A stretch of 64,000 nucleotides of DNA from Methanobacterium_B sp963703015 (GTDB lineage: Archaea; Methanobacteriota; Methanobacteria; Methanobacteriales; Methanobacteriaceae), in contig OY969779.1 of the NCBI GenBank assembly GCA_963703015.1, positions 2,232,001-2,296,000 on the forward strand, written 5' to 3'. Made by a program: the position numbers and the translations under genes. A model generated the notes under the pieces. The model searched no databases. It was not told where the DNA came from and was given only the letters and a program-made list of their open reading frames with translations. Within the stretch, counting starts at the first letter, position 1. Each line of letters starts with the position of its first letter. Below, in pieces: positions 17,113-27,099 of the stretch.

Positions 17113-19287
17113 ATGATAAAAAAATGTTTAGAATGTAAAGGTAATGGTTACACCGTCACCGGTTACAAGGCATGTGAAAGCTGCCATGGAACAGGTGTTA
17201 AAAGTGAGGTGGACCTTAAAAAACACTTTAAAGGAGTTTCATCAAATGCAGTTAAGCGTTTTGAGCTTGACGAAGAACAGGAAGTTCCATGCAGTGTATG
17301 TAATGGAAAGGGAGAGGTAGAAGTCAGAGAAACTTGTACCCCATGTAATGGAAAGGGAGAATATAACGTGTGCAAAAAATGTGGTAAACCAATGGAAACA
17401 GGGGATTACTGTCCAGATTGTCAACCAAAGGATGTTGTTTACAGACTACACCCTGCATGTGATATTGACGATCTTGAGATAGGAAGTGAGTACAAGGGAA
17501 AAATAACCAGGGTCGAAAATTACGGAGTATTTGTAAGCCTATCAAAAAAGGTTTTCGGACTTTTAAGACTCAGAAATCCCAACTACTCAGTCGGAGAAGA
17601 ACTATTTGTCAAGGTAATGGAAATAAAAAGGGCCAGGGGAGAAGTTGATCTCTCACCTTCAACAATCAAGGGTTCCTATGAAATAATCAATCTCAGGAAA
17701 AATGTTTCAAGAACCAAGATCGGTGATATTGACAAGAGATTCATGGGCAAAACAGTCAGAATTGTGGGTGAAATTGTTCAAATTCAGCAGACATCAGGAC
17801 CAACCATATTCACAATTACAGATGAAACAAGCACAACATGGGCAGCAGCCTTTGATGAGCCTGGAGTAAGGGTTTATCCACATATAAACACAGGAGACAT
17901 TGTGGAAGTACTTGGTGAAGTGAATCTACACGGTGGAAAGATTCAGATAGAATCAGAATCCATAGACGCCCTCACAGGCCAAGATTCTGTTGAAATGAGA
18001 AAACTCATAGACGAGGCCATTGATGAGAAGGCTGAACCCGAGGAAACAGAATTTTTAATTGAAAGTGAAACACTCAACAAACTCAGACCAATGATGCACA
18101 ATGCTGCAAAGGCCATAAGAAGAGCTATATTAGATGGAAGATCTATTCTTGTGAGGCACCATGCAGATGCAGATGGAATATGTGCAGGGGTAGCAATAGA
18201 AAAGGCTGTTGTACCTTTACTTAAAGAGGCTAACAACAACAGTGATGCAGAATGGCATTACTTCAAACGAGCACCAAGTAAGGCACCATTCTATGAATTT
18301 GAAGATGTTGTAAAGGATCTGTCCTTTGCACTGGAAGATGTTGAAAGACACGGCCAGAAACTTCCATTGATCGTGCTTTTAGATAATGGTTCAACAGAAG
18401 AAGATATACTAGCACTTTTGAAGGTTAAGATATACGACATCGAAGTAGTTGTATGTGATCATCACTTCCCTGGAGAAGTTGTTGATGGAAGGGTTGCAGT
18501 GGATGATTACGTTGATGTCCATGTGAACCCTTACTTGGTTGGTGGAGACTCCAATATAACTGCAGGGGCACTTGCAGTGGAACTTGCAAACATGATAAAC
18601 CCTGAAGTAACTGACAGACTCGTGCACCTCCCCGGAATAGCAGCAGTTGGAGATCATGCAGCATCAGATGAAGCAGATAAGTACATAGAAATGGCAGCTA
18701 CCAAGGGCTACGATCGTGAAGATCTAGAAAAAGTCGCATCGTGTGTGGATTTTGAGGCATTTTATTTGAGATTCATGAATGGAAGAGGAATTATTGACAC
18801 CATACTTGGACTTGGAAACAATGACAAACACAGCAAACTTATAGAAGCACTGTACAAGGAACTTCAAAAACGTGTTGACACCCAACTTAGGGCAGCTCTA
18901 CCAAACCTCAAATCCCAAAAACTTCCAAATGGTGTAATATTCAATGTATTGGATGTTGAAAAGTATGCACATAAATTCACATTCCCAGCACCTGGTAAAA
19001 CATGTGGATATGTACATGACAGTGTGGTACAAGCAAATGGTGAAGAAATACCCATAATAACACTTGCCAATGGTCCTGATTTCAGTGTAATAAGGGCAAC
19101 AGATGCTGTTAATGAAATGTTTGGATTCAACTTGAATGAAATTGTATCCAAACTAGCAATAGAAATCCCTGAAGCAGGAATAGATGGTGGGGGTCATGAA
19201 TGTGCAGGATCCCTCAAATATGTTGAAGGACTCTCTAAAAAGGTATTAGAAGCCTTTGCAAGGGAAGTTGCAGATCTGGGAAAATAG
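17113..19287 (+). CDS. RecJ-like DHH-family nuclease with zinc-finger and S1/OB domains
   Basis: Archaeal DHH phosphoesterase of the RecJ type (exonuclease or GINS-associated lineage), 724 residues. The N-terminus has DnaJ-type CxxCxGxG zinc repeats (CLECKGNG, CESCHGTG, CSVCNGKG, CTPCNGKG), then CKKCGKP and YCPDCQ. An S1 RNA-binding domain follows (about 122-185) and an OB-fold (about 200-290). The DHH core has RHHADADGICAG, VVCDHHFPG and DHAASDE, and the DHHA1 end has GGGHECAGSL, so all metal motifs are present. The nucleic-acid polarity cannot be read from sequence. GAGG precedes the ATG. Confidence 0.88.
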   Translation: MIKKCLECKGNGYTVTGYKACESCHGTGVKSEVDLKKHFKGVSSNAVKRFELDEEQEVPCSVCNGKGEVEVRETCTPCNGKGEYNVCKKCGKPMETGDYCPDCQPKDVVYRLHPACDIDDLEIGSEYKGKITRVENYGVFVSLSKKVFGLLRLRNPNYSVGEELFVKVMEIKRARGEVDLSPSTIKGSYEIINLRKNVSRTKIGDIDKRFMGKTVRIVGEIVQIQQTSGPTIFTITDETSTTWAAAFDEPGVRVYPHINTGDIVEVLGEVNLHGGKIQIESESIDALTGQDSVEMRKLIDEAIDEKAEPEETEFLIESETLNKLRPMMHNAAKAIRRAILDGRSILVRHHADADGICAGVAIEKAVVPLLKEANNNSDAEWHYFKRAPSKAPFYEFEDVVKDLSFALEDVERHGQKLPLIVLLDNGSTEEDILALLKVKIYDIEVVVCDHHFPGEVVDGRVAVDDYVDVHVNPYLVGGDSNITAGALAVELANMINPEVTDRLVHLPGIAAVGDHAASDEADKYIEMAATKGYDREDLEKVASCVDFEAFYLRFMNGRGIIDTILGLGNNDKHSKLIEALYKELQKRVDTQLRAALPNLKSQKLPNGVIFNVLDVEKYAHKFTFPAPGKTCGYVHDSVVQANGEEIPIITLANGPDFSVIRATDAVNEMFGFNLNEIVSKLAIEIPEAGIDGGGHECAGSLKYVEGLSKKVLEAFAREVADLGK

Positions 19288-19449
19288 AATTTAAAATTTA
19301 ATTTCCCCATATTTCCATTTTATTTTAGGGGAAAATTTTAATATTTTTTTTGAATTAATTTATAGAAATTATAACTTAAAATTAATCTCTTTCTAAATTG
19401 AGAATAACTCTGGACAACTAAAAATAATTGTAGGGACTAATTATTCATC

Positions 19450-20103
19450 CTATTCTTCGTTAGCAGTATTTTCCATGTTTTTGTAGTAGTCACAGTACTC
19501 TGCTATTGGGCATATTTCATGTTTGGGTCCTATTGGTTTGCAGATGGTCTGTCCAAACTGTACAAAAAGGTCGTTTAAGGGTAACCAGAATTTTTTAGGC
19601 ACTATTTTCATTAGTTTTTCCTCTGTTTCATCTGGTGTTCCTGTGCTTACAAGTCCAATTCTGTTGGAGATTCTGTGAACATGCACATCAACTGGTATGG
19701 CATCTTTATGAAATCCATAGACAAGTACGCAGTTGGCAGTTTTTCTCCCAACACCAGGCAGACTTAAAAGTTCTGCCATATCCTCTGGAACAGTGTCGTT
19801 GTAATCTTCGTGTATGATCCTTGAAACTTCCCGCACCCTACTTGCCTTCACATGATAAAAACCTGATTTTTTTATGAGTTTTTCCACTTCTTCAGTAGGA
19901 GCATTCGCAATTTCTTCGGGGGTAGAATATTTTGAAAAAAGCATGGCTGAAGCAGCATCAGTATTTTCGTCCCGGGTCCGTTGTGATAATATGGTTCTTA
20001 TTAAAACACGAAATGGGTCGCTGTCTTCAAATTCTCGGAGTGTGTAAATGTCTTCAAGATTAACAATGATTGATTCGATCCTAGATATTTTAATCAGCTC
20101 CAA
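19450..20103 (-). CDS. nth: endonuclease III family DNA glycosylase, atypical Fe-S ligand
   Basis: Removes oxidised pyrimidines and nicks abasic sites; 217 residues. The helix-hairpin-helix is LLSLPGVGRKTANCVL, with the catalytic Lys in GRKTA, and the catalytic Asp is in VDVHVHRISNR. The C-terminal cluster reads CKPIGPKHEICPIAEYC: spacing is the family's C-x6-[C]-x2-C-x5-C, but the second position is His (codon CAT), so only three Cys remain. The start is unclear: a TTG at 20103 lacks an SD, while GGAG just inside the frame has only ATT or ATA codons after it. Its 5' end lies 59 bases downstream of the small GTPase gene. Confidence 0.85.
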   Translation of the reverse strand: MELIKISRIESIIVNLEDIYTLREFEDSDPFRVLIRTILSQRTRDENTDAASAMLFSKYSTPEEIANAPTEEVEKLIKKSGFYHVKASRVREVSRIIHEDYNDTVPEDMAELLSLPGVGRKTANCVLVYGFHKDAIPVDVHVHRISNRIGLVSTGTPDETEEKLMKIVPKKFWLPLNDLFVQFGQTICKPIGPKHEICPIAEYCDYYKNMENTANEE

Positions 20104-20162
20104 ATTGGAATTTTTACACTATATTTTCTAATGTCTAATTTAGTAGATTTTAAAAAAATTAT

Positions 20163-20636
20163 TTAATTGTTTTTAATCAGTTCAACCAGGGCTAAAAAGC
20201 CTTCTTCAACACCTTGACCATTTATTGCAACGGTTGGAATGATTGGTGTGTCTGGTCTGAGCTGGGGATGTTCTATTTCACATGAATTTAAATCCTGCTT
20301 ATTTGCAAATAGTACATATGGAACATCCTTTAAATTGAGTTTTTCGATGATCTTTTCATCACTTTCAACTAAACCCTTAGAAGAGTCAATAACAACTATG
20401 GCTCCGTCTATTTTATGGGCCAGTATTTCCCTCATGAATTCAAACCGTTCCTGACCTGGTGAACCAAATATATGGATCTTTTCCTCTTTAATCATGGTGT
20501 TACCATAATCAAGGGCTATTGTTGTGCCTTTGTACTCAATTTTTGTCTTTTTCTGGCAAATATTTTCGAGGGTGGTCGTTTTTCCAGAGTTGTAGGATCC
20601 TAATACCACAATTTTAAGCTCTTTTTTTTTATTCAT
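20163..20636 (-). CDS. small Ras-like GTPase
   Basis: 157 residues with G1 GSYNSGKTT (12-20), G3-like FGSPGQERF and G4 NKQD, the order of a small GTPase of the Ras/Arf/MglA type. It lacks a lipidation signal or membrane segment. Such archaeal proteins often work with roadblock proteins in unknown signalling. The ATG is 4 bases past the aroA stop with SD GGTTAGG overlapping that stop, so it is coupled to aroA and valS. Exact role unknown. Confidence 0.8.
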   Translation of the reverse strand: MNKKKELKIVVLGSYNSGKTTTLENICQKKTKIEYKGTTIALDYGNTMIKEEKIHIFGSPGQERFEFMREILAHKIDGAIVVIDSSKGLVESDEKIIEKLNLKDVPYVLFANKQDLNSCEIEHPQLRPDTPIIPTVAINGQGVEEGFLALVELIKNN

Positions 20637-20640
20637 AGTC

Positions 20641-21903
20641 CTAACCAGCTGTTAACTTTTTCATGATATCTGGAAAGTCTGGGAATGAAACATTGTAAAC
20701 AGATGCGTCTTTAATACAGATTTCTCCAACTTTCAAACCTATGGTGTAGAATGCCATCGCAAGTCTGTGATCCATATGGGATTTAACAATTCCACCGTGG
20801 ACTCCACCATTTAGTTGGATTCCATCCTTTTTTTCAATTAAAGACACGCCTAATTTGGCTAGTTCTGTTGAGCATGTGTGTATCCGGTCAGTTTCTTTGA
20901 AACGTGCGTGTTCAACACCGTGTATATTTGTTGTTCCATCTGCCATAGCACCTAAAGCCGCCACAGTAGGAAGTAGGTCAGGGGCATTTTGAAGGTTTAC
21001 ATCCACTCCATTGAGCATTCCTTGTCCTTTAATTTCGACTTCATTGTTTTTAACCTTAACCTCACAACCCATATCTCTTACAATATCAAGGATGATCTTA
21101 TCTCCCTGCTTGGAATCCTTCATCAAATTTTTAATTATAACATCTGATTTAAGAGCTGCAGCTGCAGCTATGATATATGAAGCCGAAGAATAATCTCCCT
21201 CAACAGTGTAATCAGCAGGTTTGTAACTTTGTGGTTCAATATGGAATGAATTTTCAGTTTTATCAAAATCAACTTTGACACCGAACTTGTTCATGAGTTC
21301 TAGTGTCATCATAACATATGGCTGGGATATGAATTCTCCTTTAACCCTTAGATCTACGGATTTTTTAGCCAATGGTGCTGCCATGATTATGGAAGAAATA
21401 AACTGTGAACTAACATCTCCCTTAATAGAAGTTTCGCCCCCATTAAATCCTCCCTTAACTATTATTGGGGGTTTACCATCGTTACGTGTAGAAAAAGCAG
21501 TTACACCAAGGGGGTTAAGTGCATCTAATAGATCTTGCATTGGGCGGGTTTTAAGGGAGTTATCTCCTGTTAACACTGTAAAACCATCTGCTAGAGATGC
21601 TATGCTGGTCATTATCCTCATGGTTGTTCCTGAATTTTTAAGGTCAAGAACATCGTAGGGTGTTTTAGGTTTTCCAGCCACTCCCTGGATAATGCATTGG
21701 GATTCAGTTCTTTTAACTGTTGATCCCATTTCAATACCTGTGTTGAGTGAAGCCAGGGTATCTTCTGAGTAGAGAGGATCCCTTACAATGGATTCACCAT
21801 CTGCCAGAAATGCCATTAAAAATGCTCGGTGTGAGTAGCTCTTGGATGGTGGAGCTTTAACAGTACCAGCAATTTCATTGGCAGCCTGAACAGTTAAATC
21901 CAT
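20641..21903 (-). CDS. aroA: 3-phosphoshikimate 1-carboxyvinyltransferase (EPSP synthase)
   Basis: Transfers enolpyruvyl from PEP to shikimate-3-phosphate in aromatic amino acid synthesis. 420 residues of normal length. Signature motifs seen: PPSKSYSHRA near the start, LKNSGTTMRIM, FKETDRI and the DHRLAMAF near the C-terminus. The ATG overlaps the valS TGA by one base (TGATG), giving translational coupling, and the small GTPase follows. No defects seen. Confidence 0.95.
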   Translation of the reverse strand: MDLTVQAANEIAGTVKAPPSKSYSHRAFLMAFLADGESIVRDPLYSEDTLASLNTGIEMGSTVKRTESQCIIQGVAGKPKTPYDVLDLKNSGTTMRIMTSIASLADGFTVLTGDNSLKTRPMQDLLDALNPLGVTAFSTRNDGKPPIIVKGGFNGGETSIKGDVSSQFISSIIMAAPLAKKSVDLRVKGEFISQPYVMMTLELMNKFGVKVDFDKTENSFHIEPQSYKPADYTVEGDYSSASYIIAAAAALKSDVIIKNLMKDSKQGDKIILDIVRDMGCEVKVKNNEVEIKGQGMLNGVDVNLQNAPDLLPTVAALGAMADGTTNIHGVEHARFKETDRIHTCSTELAKLGVSLIEKKDGIQLNGGVHGGIVKSHMDHRLAMAFYTIGLKVGEICIKDASVYNVSFPDFPDIMKKLTAG

Positions 21904-24566
21904 CAGATCACTATCTCCATAACCAGGTCCATTTCATCGGAGTGGATGATATCTACCTTCTCACCAGAACTTCCGACTATCTCCTTACGGGTGGTGATGT
22001 GCTCACTTGTAATTCTCAGATCATCCACCATGATCTCACCATTTTCTTCAAGTTCCCTGAAGATCTCATTTGGATCTCCAGAACTCAGATATTTCACAAC
22101 TTTTGGAGCGTCCTTTTTAAACTGTGGCCCAATAAGTGACATGACCGGTGTAATTTCAACAACCTTCTCCTGTACATCGGGCTTTCCCATTTCAATTTTA
22201 AGATCATTGATTCTCATGGTTCCAACTATGTCAGAATCAAGTTCAACAATATCTTCAAAAAGGTTTTCATCCGTGGTGTAAATGGTTAAATGTTTTATTG
22301 GTGTGTTTAAAGGTCTCTTGTTTGATGCCTTAAACCTTCTAATGTCTCCTATAACTTTAACACCCTTATCTCCAAGTTCCTCTGATCCCTTGTCCATGAG
22401 AACTTCCAGGGGTTCAGGCCATGCAGATTTATGAATACTTTCACATTCCTCATCCAAATACTGATTAACTTCCTCTGCAAAGTGTGGTGTGATTGGTGCT
22501 AAGAGTTTGAGTGAAGTTGAAATCACGGTTTTAAGTGTGTGTCTTGCAGCATCCTTTGATTCCTGAAGATCCTCTGAATCTGCATACAAACGGTACTTAA
22601 CTGCTTCGATGTACTCATCACAGAAGTCATGCCACACAAATGCTTGTATCTTATTTCGGGCATCTGCGAAGTTGTAATTGTTTAGATGGTCTGTTACATC
22701 AGTTACTAGGTAGTTGAGTTTTGATAGTATCCATCTGTCCATTGGATTTCTTATGTTGAATTCCACATTGTCAACATCGTAGTCGGCTATGTGCATGTTA
22801 ATGAATCTAAATGCATTCCAGAATTTTCTGAGGAATTTATAACCGTTTTTAACATCTTTCCAGTCAAATGGAACATCTGATCCAGGCACACTATTTGCAG
22901 ACCACAGTCTTATGGCATCGGCTCCGTACTCCTCAACAACTGCTTCTGGTGCAATCACATTTCCACGTGATTTACTCATTTTATGGCCATCTTCACCGAA
23001 AACCATTCCATTTATAATGATCCTATCAAAGGGTCGGGAATCTGTGAGGGCTTTACATCTTAAAATGGTATAAAATGCCCATGTTCTTATAATATCATGT
23101 CCTTGAGGTCTTAAATCTGCAGGGAAATAATCTTGATACGTTGCATCAGGCCATCCAGCAATCACCATTGGAGTTATTGAACTGTCCATCCATGTGTCAA
23201 GAACATCTAACTCTCCAGTTAGATCGGTAGATCCACAGTCACATGGTTTGTTTGGTTTATCTATTGAAGGATCCACTGGAAGATCTTCAGGTTCAGGTAA
23301 TATAATCTTTCCACAGCTGTTACAGTACCAAACAGGTATGGGTGTTGCAAAGAGTCTCTGTCTTGAAATACACCAGTCCCAGTCCATGGAACCTGCCCAG
23401 TTTTGGAGTCTGATCTTCATGTGTTCAGGTATCCAATCAATTTCATCTGCAGCTTCAAGGGTTTTAGATTCAAGATCCTTTACAGCAACAAACCACTGTT
23501 TCTTTACAAGTATTTCAATAGGGGTTTTGCATCTCCAGCACTGACCTACATTTTGATCGACTTGTTCTTGTTTAACAAGACATCCATCAGTGCCTAGATC
23601 ATCAATTATTGCAGCTTTACACTCTTTAATGGTCATTCCAGCATATTTGCCTGAAACATCCTTCATAAGGCCCTTTTCATCTATGGCTTCTATAACATCG
23701 AGTTCATATCTGTTTACCCATGTAGCATCAGTTTTATCACCAAAGGTACATACCATAACGGCTCCTGTTCCAAATTCAGGATCAACCTCAGTATCTGTTA
23801 TTATCTTGACCTTGCGTTTGTACAGAGGAACCTCAACCATTTTCCCTTCAAGATCCTTGTAACGTTCATCCTCAGGATGCACAACAACAGCCACACAGGC
23901 AGACAAAAGTTCAGGTCTGGTGGTTGCAATCATAACCTTTCCATCTCCTTCTGCCTCATAAAATTCAAGGTAGTTTAGATAGGTTTGGTTTTCATTATAA
24001 TCAACCTCTGCAAATGCTATGGCTGTTTCACAACGAGGACACCAGTTCACAGGATGCACTGCTCTGTAAATTAATTTTTTATTGTAAAGTTTGAGGAATG
24101 AAAGTTGGGTCTTAGCACGGTACTCTGGGGTCATGGTTACAAATTCCCTTGACCAGTCCTGTGAAAATCCGAGTCCCTGCATCTGTTCTTTCATCTGTTT
24201 AATGTTGGTTTTGGTGAGATCAATACACATGTCACGGAATTCATCCCTAGGAATATCATTCTTTTTAATCTCATGAATTTCTTCAACCTTAACCTCAGTT
24301 GGAAGTCCATGACAGTCCCATCCTTGTGGAAACATGACATCATAACCCTTCATTCTCATATAACGAGCAATAATATCTATAAATGTCCAGTTTAGCACGT
24401 GTCCAATATGTATTGAACCAGTTGGATATGGTGGTGGTGTGTCTATGACGTACCTTGGTCGGGATCCCTCCCCAATAAACTTGTACAACTCATCTTTCTG
24501 CCATTTATTCTGCCACTCACTTTCCTTAAAGTGATCATAATCTGCGGGTATGTTATCGTTGTTCAT
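21903..24566 (-). CDS. valS: valyl-tRNA synthetase
   Basis: Class I aminoacyl-tRNA synthetase charging tRNA-Val, 887 residues. The HIGH motif is HIGHVLNW near 57 and the KMSKS loop is KMSKSRGN. Between them lies the large editing domain. Zinc-type Cys pairs occur in NWCPRCE, WRCKTP and CNSCGK. The anticodon-binding helical region follows the KMSKS motif. SD GGAG is 6 bases before the ATG. First gene of valS-aroA-GTPase, with nth just beyond. Confidence 0.96.
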   Translation of the reverse strand: MNNDNIPADYDHFKESEWQNKWQKDELYKFIGEGSRPRYVIDTPPPYPTGSIHIGHVLNWTFIDIIARYMRMKGYDVMFPQGWDCHGLPTEVKVEEIHEIKKNDIPRDEFRDMCIDLTKTNIKQMKEQMQGLGFSQDWSREFVTMTPEYRAKTQLSFLKLYNKKLIYRAVHPVNWCPRCETAIAFAEVDYNENQTYLNYLEFYEAEGDGKVMIATTRPELLSACVAVVVHPEDERYKDLEGKMVEVPLYKRKVKIITDTEVDPEFGTGAVMVCTFGDKTDATWVNRYELDVIEAIDEKGLMKDVSGKYAGMTIKECKAAIIDDLGTDGCLVKQEQVDQNVGQCWRCKTPIEILVKKQWFVAVKDLESKTLEAADEIDWIPEHMKIRLQNWAGSMDWDWCISRQRLFATPIPVWYCNSCGKIILPEPEDLPVDPSIDKPNKPCDCGSTDLTGELDVLDTWMDSSITPMVIAGWPDATYQDYFPADLRPQGHDIIRTWAFYTILRCKALTDSRPFDRIIINGMVFGEDGHKMSKSRGNVIAPEAVVEEYGADAIRLWSANSVPGSDVPFDWKDVKNGYKFLRKFWNAFRFINMHIADYDVDNVEFNIRNPMDRWILSKLNYLVTDVTDHLNNYNFADARNKIQAFVWHDFCDEYIEAVKYRLYADSEDLQESKDAARHTLKTVISTSLKLLAPITPHFAEEVNQYLDEECESIHKSAWPEPLEVLMDKGSEELGDKGVKVIGDIRRFKASNKRPLNTPIKHLTIYTTDENLFEDIVELDSDIVGTMRINDLKIEMGKPDVQEKVVEITPVMSLIGPQFKKDAPKVVKYLSSGDPNEIFRELEENGEIMVDDLRITSEHITTRKEIVGSSGEKVDIIHSDEMDLVMEIVI

Positions 24567-24948
24567 CTAATTCTCCTCTAAATGAAGTTTAAAATAGGAT
24601 TAAATAAAATTTAACCGGAGTAAAATAAACTCCCCTAAACTCATATCATTCATATAAACTCTGAATATAATTGGTATAATCATATTATAAACAATGGAAT
24701 ACTTTAAGTCTTTGCCAAGTTGTTGATAATAATTTAAATTGACAATTATTTAATAAATTTTTTTTGTACCAAACCATATTACATGCACCTAAATAGACTA
24801 AGGAATCCGATGTATAAACTCGATCCATTTTTCATGAAACTAAATTCTCACATAATATAAAAAAAATTTCATGGAAAAATTTATTATTTAAGTTGAATAT
24901 AGTTTAATAAGACTGAAATAGAACAGTTTCTGGTTGGAGAGTAATTAA
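24567..24948. other. intergenic region between divergent units
   Basis: About 380 bases, AT-rich, holding promoters for valS (leftward) and the heat-shock pair (rightward; TATA-like TTTATTATTTAAG near 24879-24892). No gene seen. Confidence 0.4.
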
Positions 24949-25095
24949 ATGGGTGAAAAAACAGGTGAAATAAAGGGGAAATCAAAGGAAATCGAAGGTG
25001 AAGTAAAGGGAAAAGTTAAGGAAGTTGAAGGAGAAATTAAGGGGAAAACTAAGGAAGTTGAAGGTAAAATTAAGGGTAAACTTTCAAAAGACTAA
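24949..25095 (+). CDS. 48-residue LEA-like protein of four 11-residue repeats
   Basis: After MGEKT the protein is almost entirely an 11-residue repeat: GEIKGKSKEIE, GEVKGKVKEVE, GEIKGKTKEVE and a last GKIKGKLSKD. Each unit has the same charge pattern, like group 3 LEA or CsbD-type stress proteins, which are disordered in water and become amphipathic helices on drying or at membranes. The underlying 33-base units (24964, 24997, 25030, 25063) differ at synonymous sites, so the repeat is maintained at protein level. SD TTGGAGAG precedes the ATG. The Hsp20 gene begins 19 bases after the stop, supporting a stress role. Confidence 0.7.
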   Translation: MGEKTGEIKGKSKEIEGEVKGKVKEVEGEIKGKTKEVEGKIKGKLSKD

Positions 25096-25114
25096 TTTAA
25101 AGCGGTGATATAAA

Positions 25115-25597
25115 ATGGCAGATAAAGATGTGGAAATTAAAACCGAAGAAGAAAATAATAACGAAGAAGACGAATCAAAACGCATACCATCTGAAAGTGT
25201 TTTAAATGACATTATAACTTCCATAAGAGAAAAACAAGAAGATCTGGGTAAAAGTCTGTCAGATTATTCAAAATCCCTACAAAAACCCCTCGCAGACATC
25301 ATGGAAACTGATGATGCAATCACAGTAGTCACCGACCTTCCAGGTGTTAAAAAGGAAGATGTTGAAGTAAACATATCCGAAGACTCTTTGGACATCGTTG
25401 CAAAATTCGATGATGAAATAACGGATGAAGGCACCAACTACATAAAAAGAGAACGAAGTTATGGAGAAACCACACGTACAATAGCACTGCCTGAAAAAAT
25501 TGATATTAAAAAGGCATCAGCTAATTTTAAAGATTCTGTGTTGACTGTGGAACTTCCAAAGATCAAGGAAGTAAAACACAAGGTAAACATAGATTAA
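25115..25597 (+). CDS. small heat shock protein, Hsp20 family
   Basis: ATP-independent holdase chaperone, 160 residues. An acidic, disordered N-terminal part (1-65) is followed by an alpha-crystallin domain (about 68-158) with VVTDLPGVKKEDVEVNI, the family core. The usual A-x-x-x-n-G-v-L motif appears as ASANFKDSVLTVELPK, with the family's Gly replaced by Asp. It lacks a clear I-x-I tail (ends HKVNID). GGTGAT precedes the ATG. It is co-oriented with the LEA-like gene 19 bases upstream and they are probably one transcript. Confidence 0.9.
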   Translation: MADKDVEIKTEEENNNEEDESKRIPSESVLNDIITSIREKQEDLGKSLSDYSKSLQKPLADIMETDDAITVVTDLPGVKKEDVEVNISEDSLDIVAKFDDEITDEGTNYIKRERSYGETTRTIALPEKIDIKKASANFKDSVLTVELPKIKEVKHKVNID

Positions 25598-25806
25598 GAA
25601 GGTTTCAAAAAACAATTAAACCTAAAATTTTTCTCTTTTTCCATCCCGTTAGACTAAATTCTGTACTAATTCAAATTCCTAATTAGAGATGCAGTTCATC
25701 ATTAAATTATCTAGTAAACCCTGAATTAAATTATAAGATATTCTCGACTCTATTTTACCTTGTTGTCTTGGACAGTACTAAAAAGATGGAGTGGTTTAGT
25801 TTGTTT

Positions 25807-26070
25807 TTACTCCACAATCCTGACTTCTTGTACAGGGGGTTTTCCAAGGGCTCTGACTATAATAATAGTTGCAACAACTGCTATTATGGTAATAATAACT
25901 GCATATATTAATAAACCTACTATTCCATTACCTTTGGGCATGAATTGAGTAATTATAGCTTTAATGGCATCGTTCCAAGCCAATGCAGCAATCAATCCAA
26001 AGGCCACAGTCATCAAAGTAGAAATTGTTTGAGCTACCTGAGTTTTAACTTCTTCTGTTTTTTCCTTCAT
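25807..26070 (-). CDS. DUF5654-type small membrane protein
   Basis: 87 residues: a short charged N-terminus, then two hydrophobic segments (about 14-35 and 48-70) and a Pro/Glu-rich cytoplasmic tail. The segment FGLIAALAWNDAIKAI is typical of the DUF5654 family in archaea, whose function is unknown. SD GGAGAGG precedes the ATG. It is convergent with hsp20. Confidence 0.7.
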   Translation of the reverse strand: MKEKTEEVKTQVAQTISTLMTVAFGLIAALAWNDAIKAIITQFMPKGNGIVGLLIYAVIITIIAVVATIIIVRALGKPPVQEVRIVE

Positions 26071-26561
26071 TAAATCCTCTCCTAAACTTAATAATTATAT
26101 TCTATTTTGAAAATCATATATATTTATGTAAATAAAGGAAACAATAGGCTGAACCACACTGCATATGGTCTTAAATAAAACTTATAACCATTATCATTAA
26201 TTTTACCTAAATTTAATTTGAGATAATTGGGCTTGAAAAACTTGTTAACATGGTTAAATTCATTGTAAAAAACATAACTATGCAGATTAAACCTGTTACC
26301 TTTAAATAAATTTTCATCTGTATACTGCTTTGATCATCATCAATTTCTTGGGATTAGTTGGGTTTTTATGGATGGAAAAACAAAAGATGGGTATTGATCT
26401 TAAATCAAAAAGTATATTTAGGTTAATAAGATATGATGAGTTCAATTATTCGGACAGAAACGAATATCAACTAATACCCCAAATTTCAGTTGGGGAAATG
26501 TGCTAAAATAGAAAATACATGGATTAAAAGTAAAAAAAATTGTTCAGGTGTGGTTTTTTTA
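26071..26561. other. intergenic region
   Basis: About 490 AT-rich bases between divergent genes. It contains the DUF5654 gene promoter (TATA-like TATATATTTATG near 26127-26138). An in-frame extension of the next gene back to 26490 is open but lacks an SD. Nothing else recognised. Confidence 0.4.
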
Positions 26562-26930
26562 ATGGAGTTGACATGGTTTTATATCGCAGTTTTCCTGGCA
26601 ATAAGTGATGAAATACATAGTAGAATAATGTGGGGTGTGTTTGCAGATTTTTACATCCTGCTTGCAGGTGTTATAAAGGAAAGTGTAGCATCCAACATAA
26701 GACTCTGGATAGTTCATGAAAGTATGGAAGCATTTTTCCACTTTGTTATTCTATCATTGGTCTTCTTATCACTCGAAATAGGAATACTGGCAGCTTTGAT
26801 ACACATGTTGGTAGATATTTGTCATGAAATATCTGGAATAGAACTTGATCCACTGGGACATAGATGTTTACATTTTGTTATTGAGTCCATATTCTTCATT
26901 GTGATTTTTGCTGCAGGAGTTCCAGTCTAA
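26562..26930 (+). CDS. histidine-bearing small membrane protein
   Basis: 122 residues from the ATG at 26562, preceded by GGTG. It has three or four hydrophobic helices. Polar positions within or next to them are notable: ISDEIHSRI, HESMEAFFHF, LIHMLVDICHEISG and GHRCLHFVIES give His and Glu pairs able to bind a metal or haem. No family recognised. A membrane metal-binding or redox role is speculation. Confidence 0.55.
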   Translation: MELTWFYIAVFLAISDEIHSRIMWGVFADFYILLAGVIKESVASNIRLWIVHESMEAFFHFVILSLVFLSLEIGILAALIHMLVDICHEISGIELDPLGHRCLHFVIESIFFIVIFAAGVPV

Positions 26931-27099
26931 AAACAAAAACAAAATCTATCTATTTTTTTTTTAGCTTAAACAGAAAAATCAGAATGAACTTTGAAAAACT
27001 TAAATGTGGATCAAATTAATAATTAAATTTCAATAGTAAAAAAAATTTAAATTAAATGTCATAAGAAAAATTATTTGAATTATTATTTAGGATGATATA

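Noticed and set aside
26490..26561. Upstream extension of the His-rich membrane protein
   Set aside because: The frame is open but the ATG at 26562 has the GGTG and a normal membrane-protein N-terminus.
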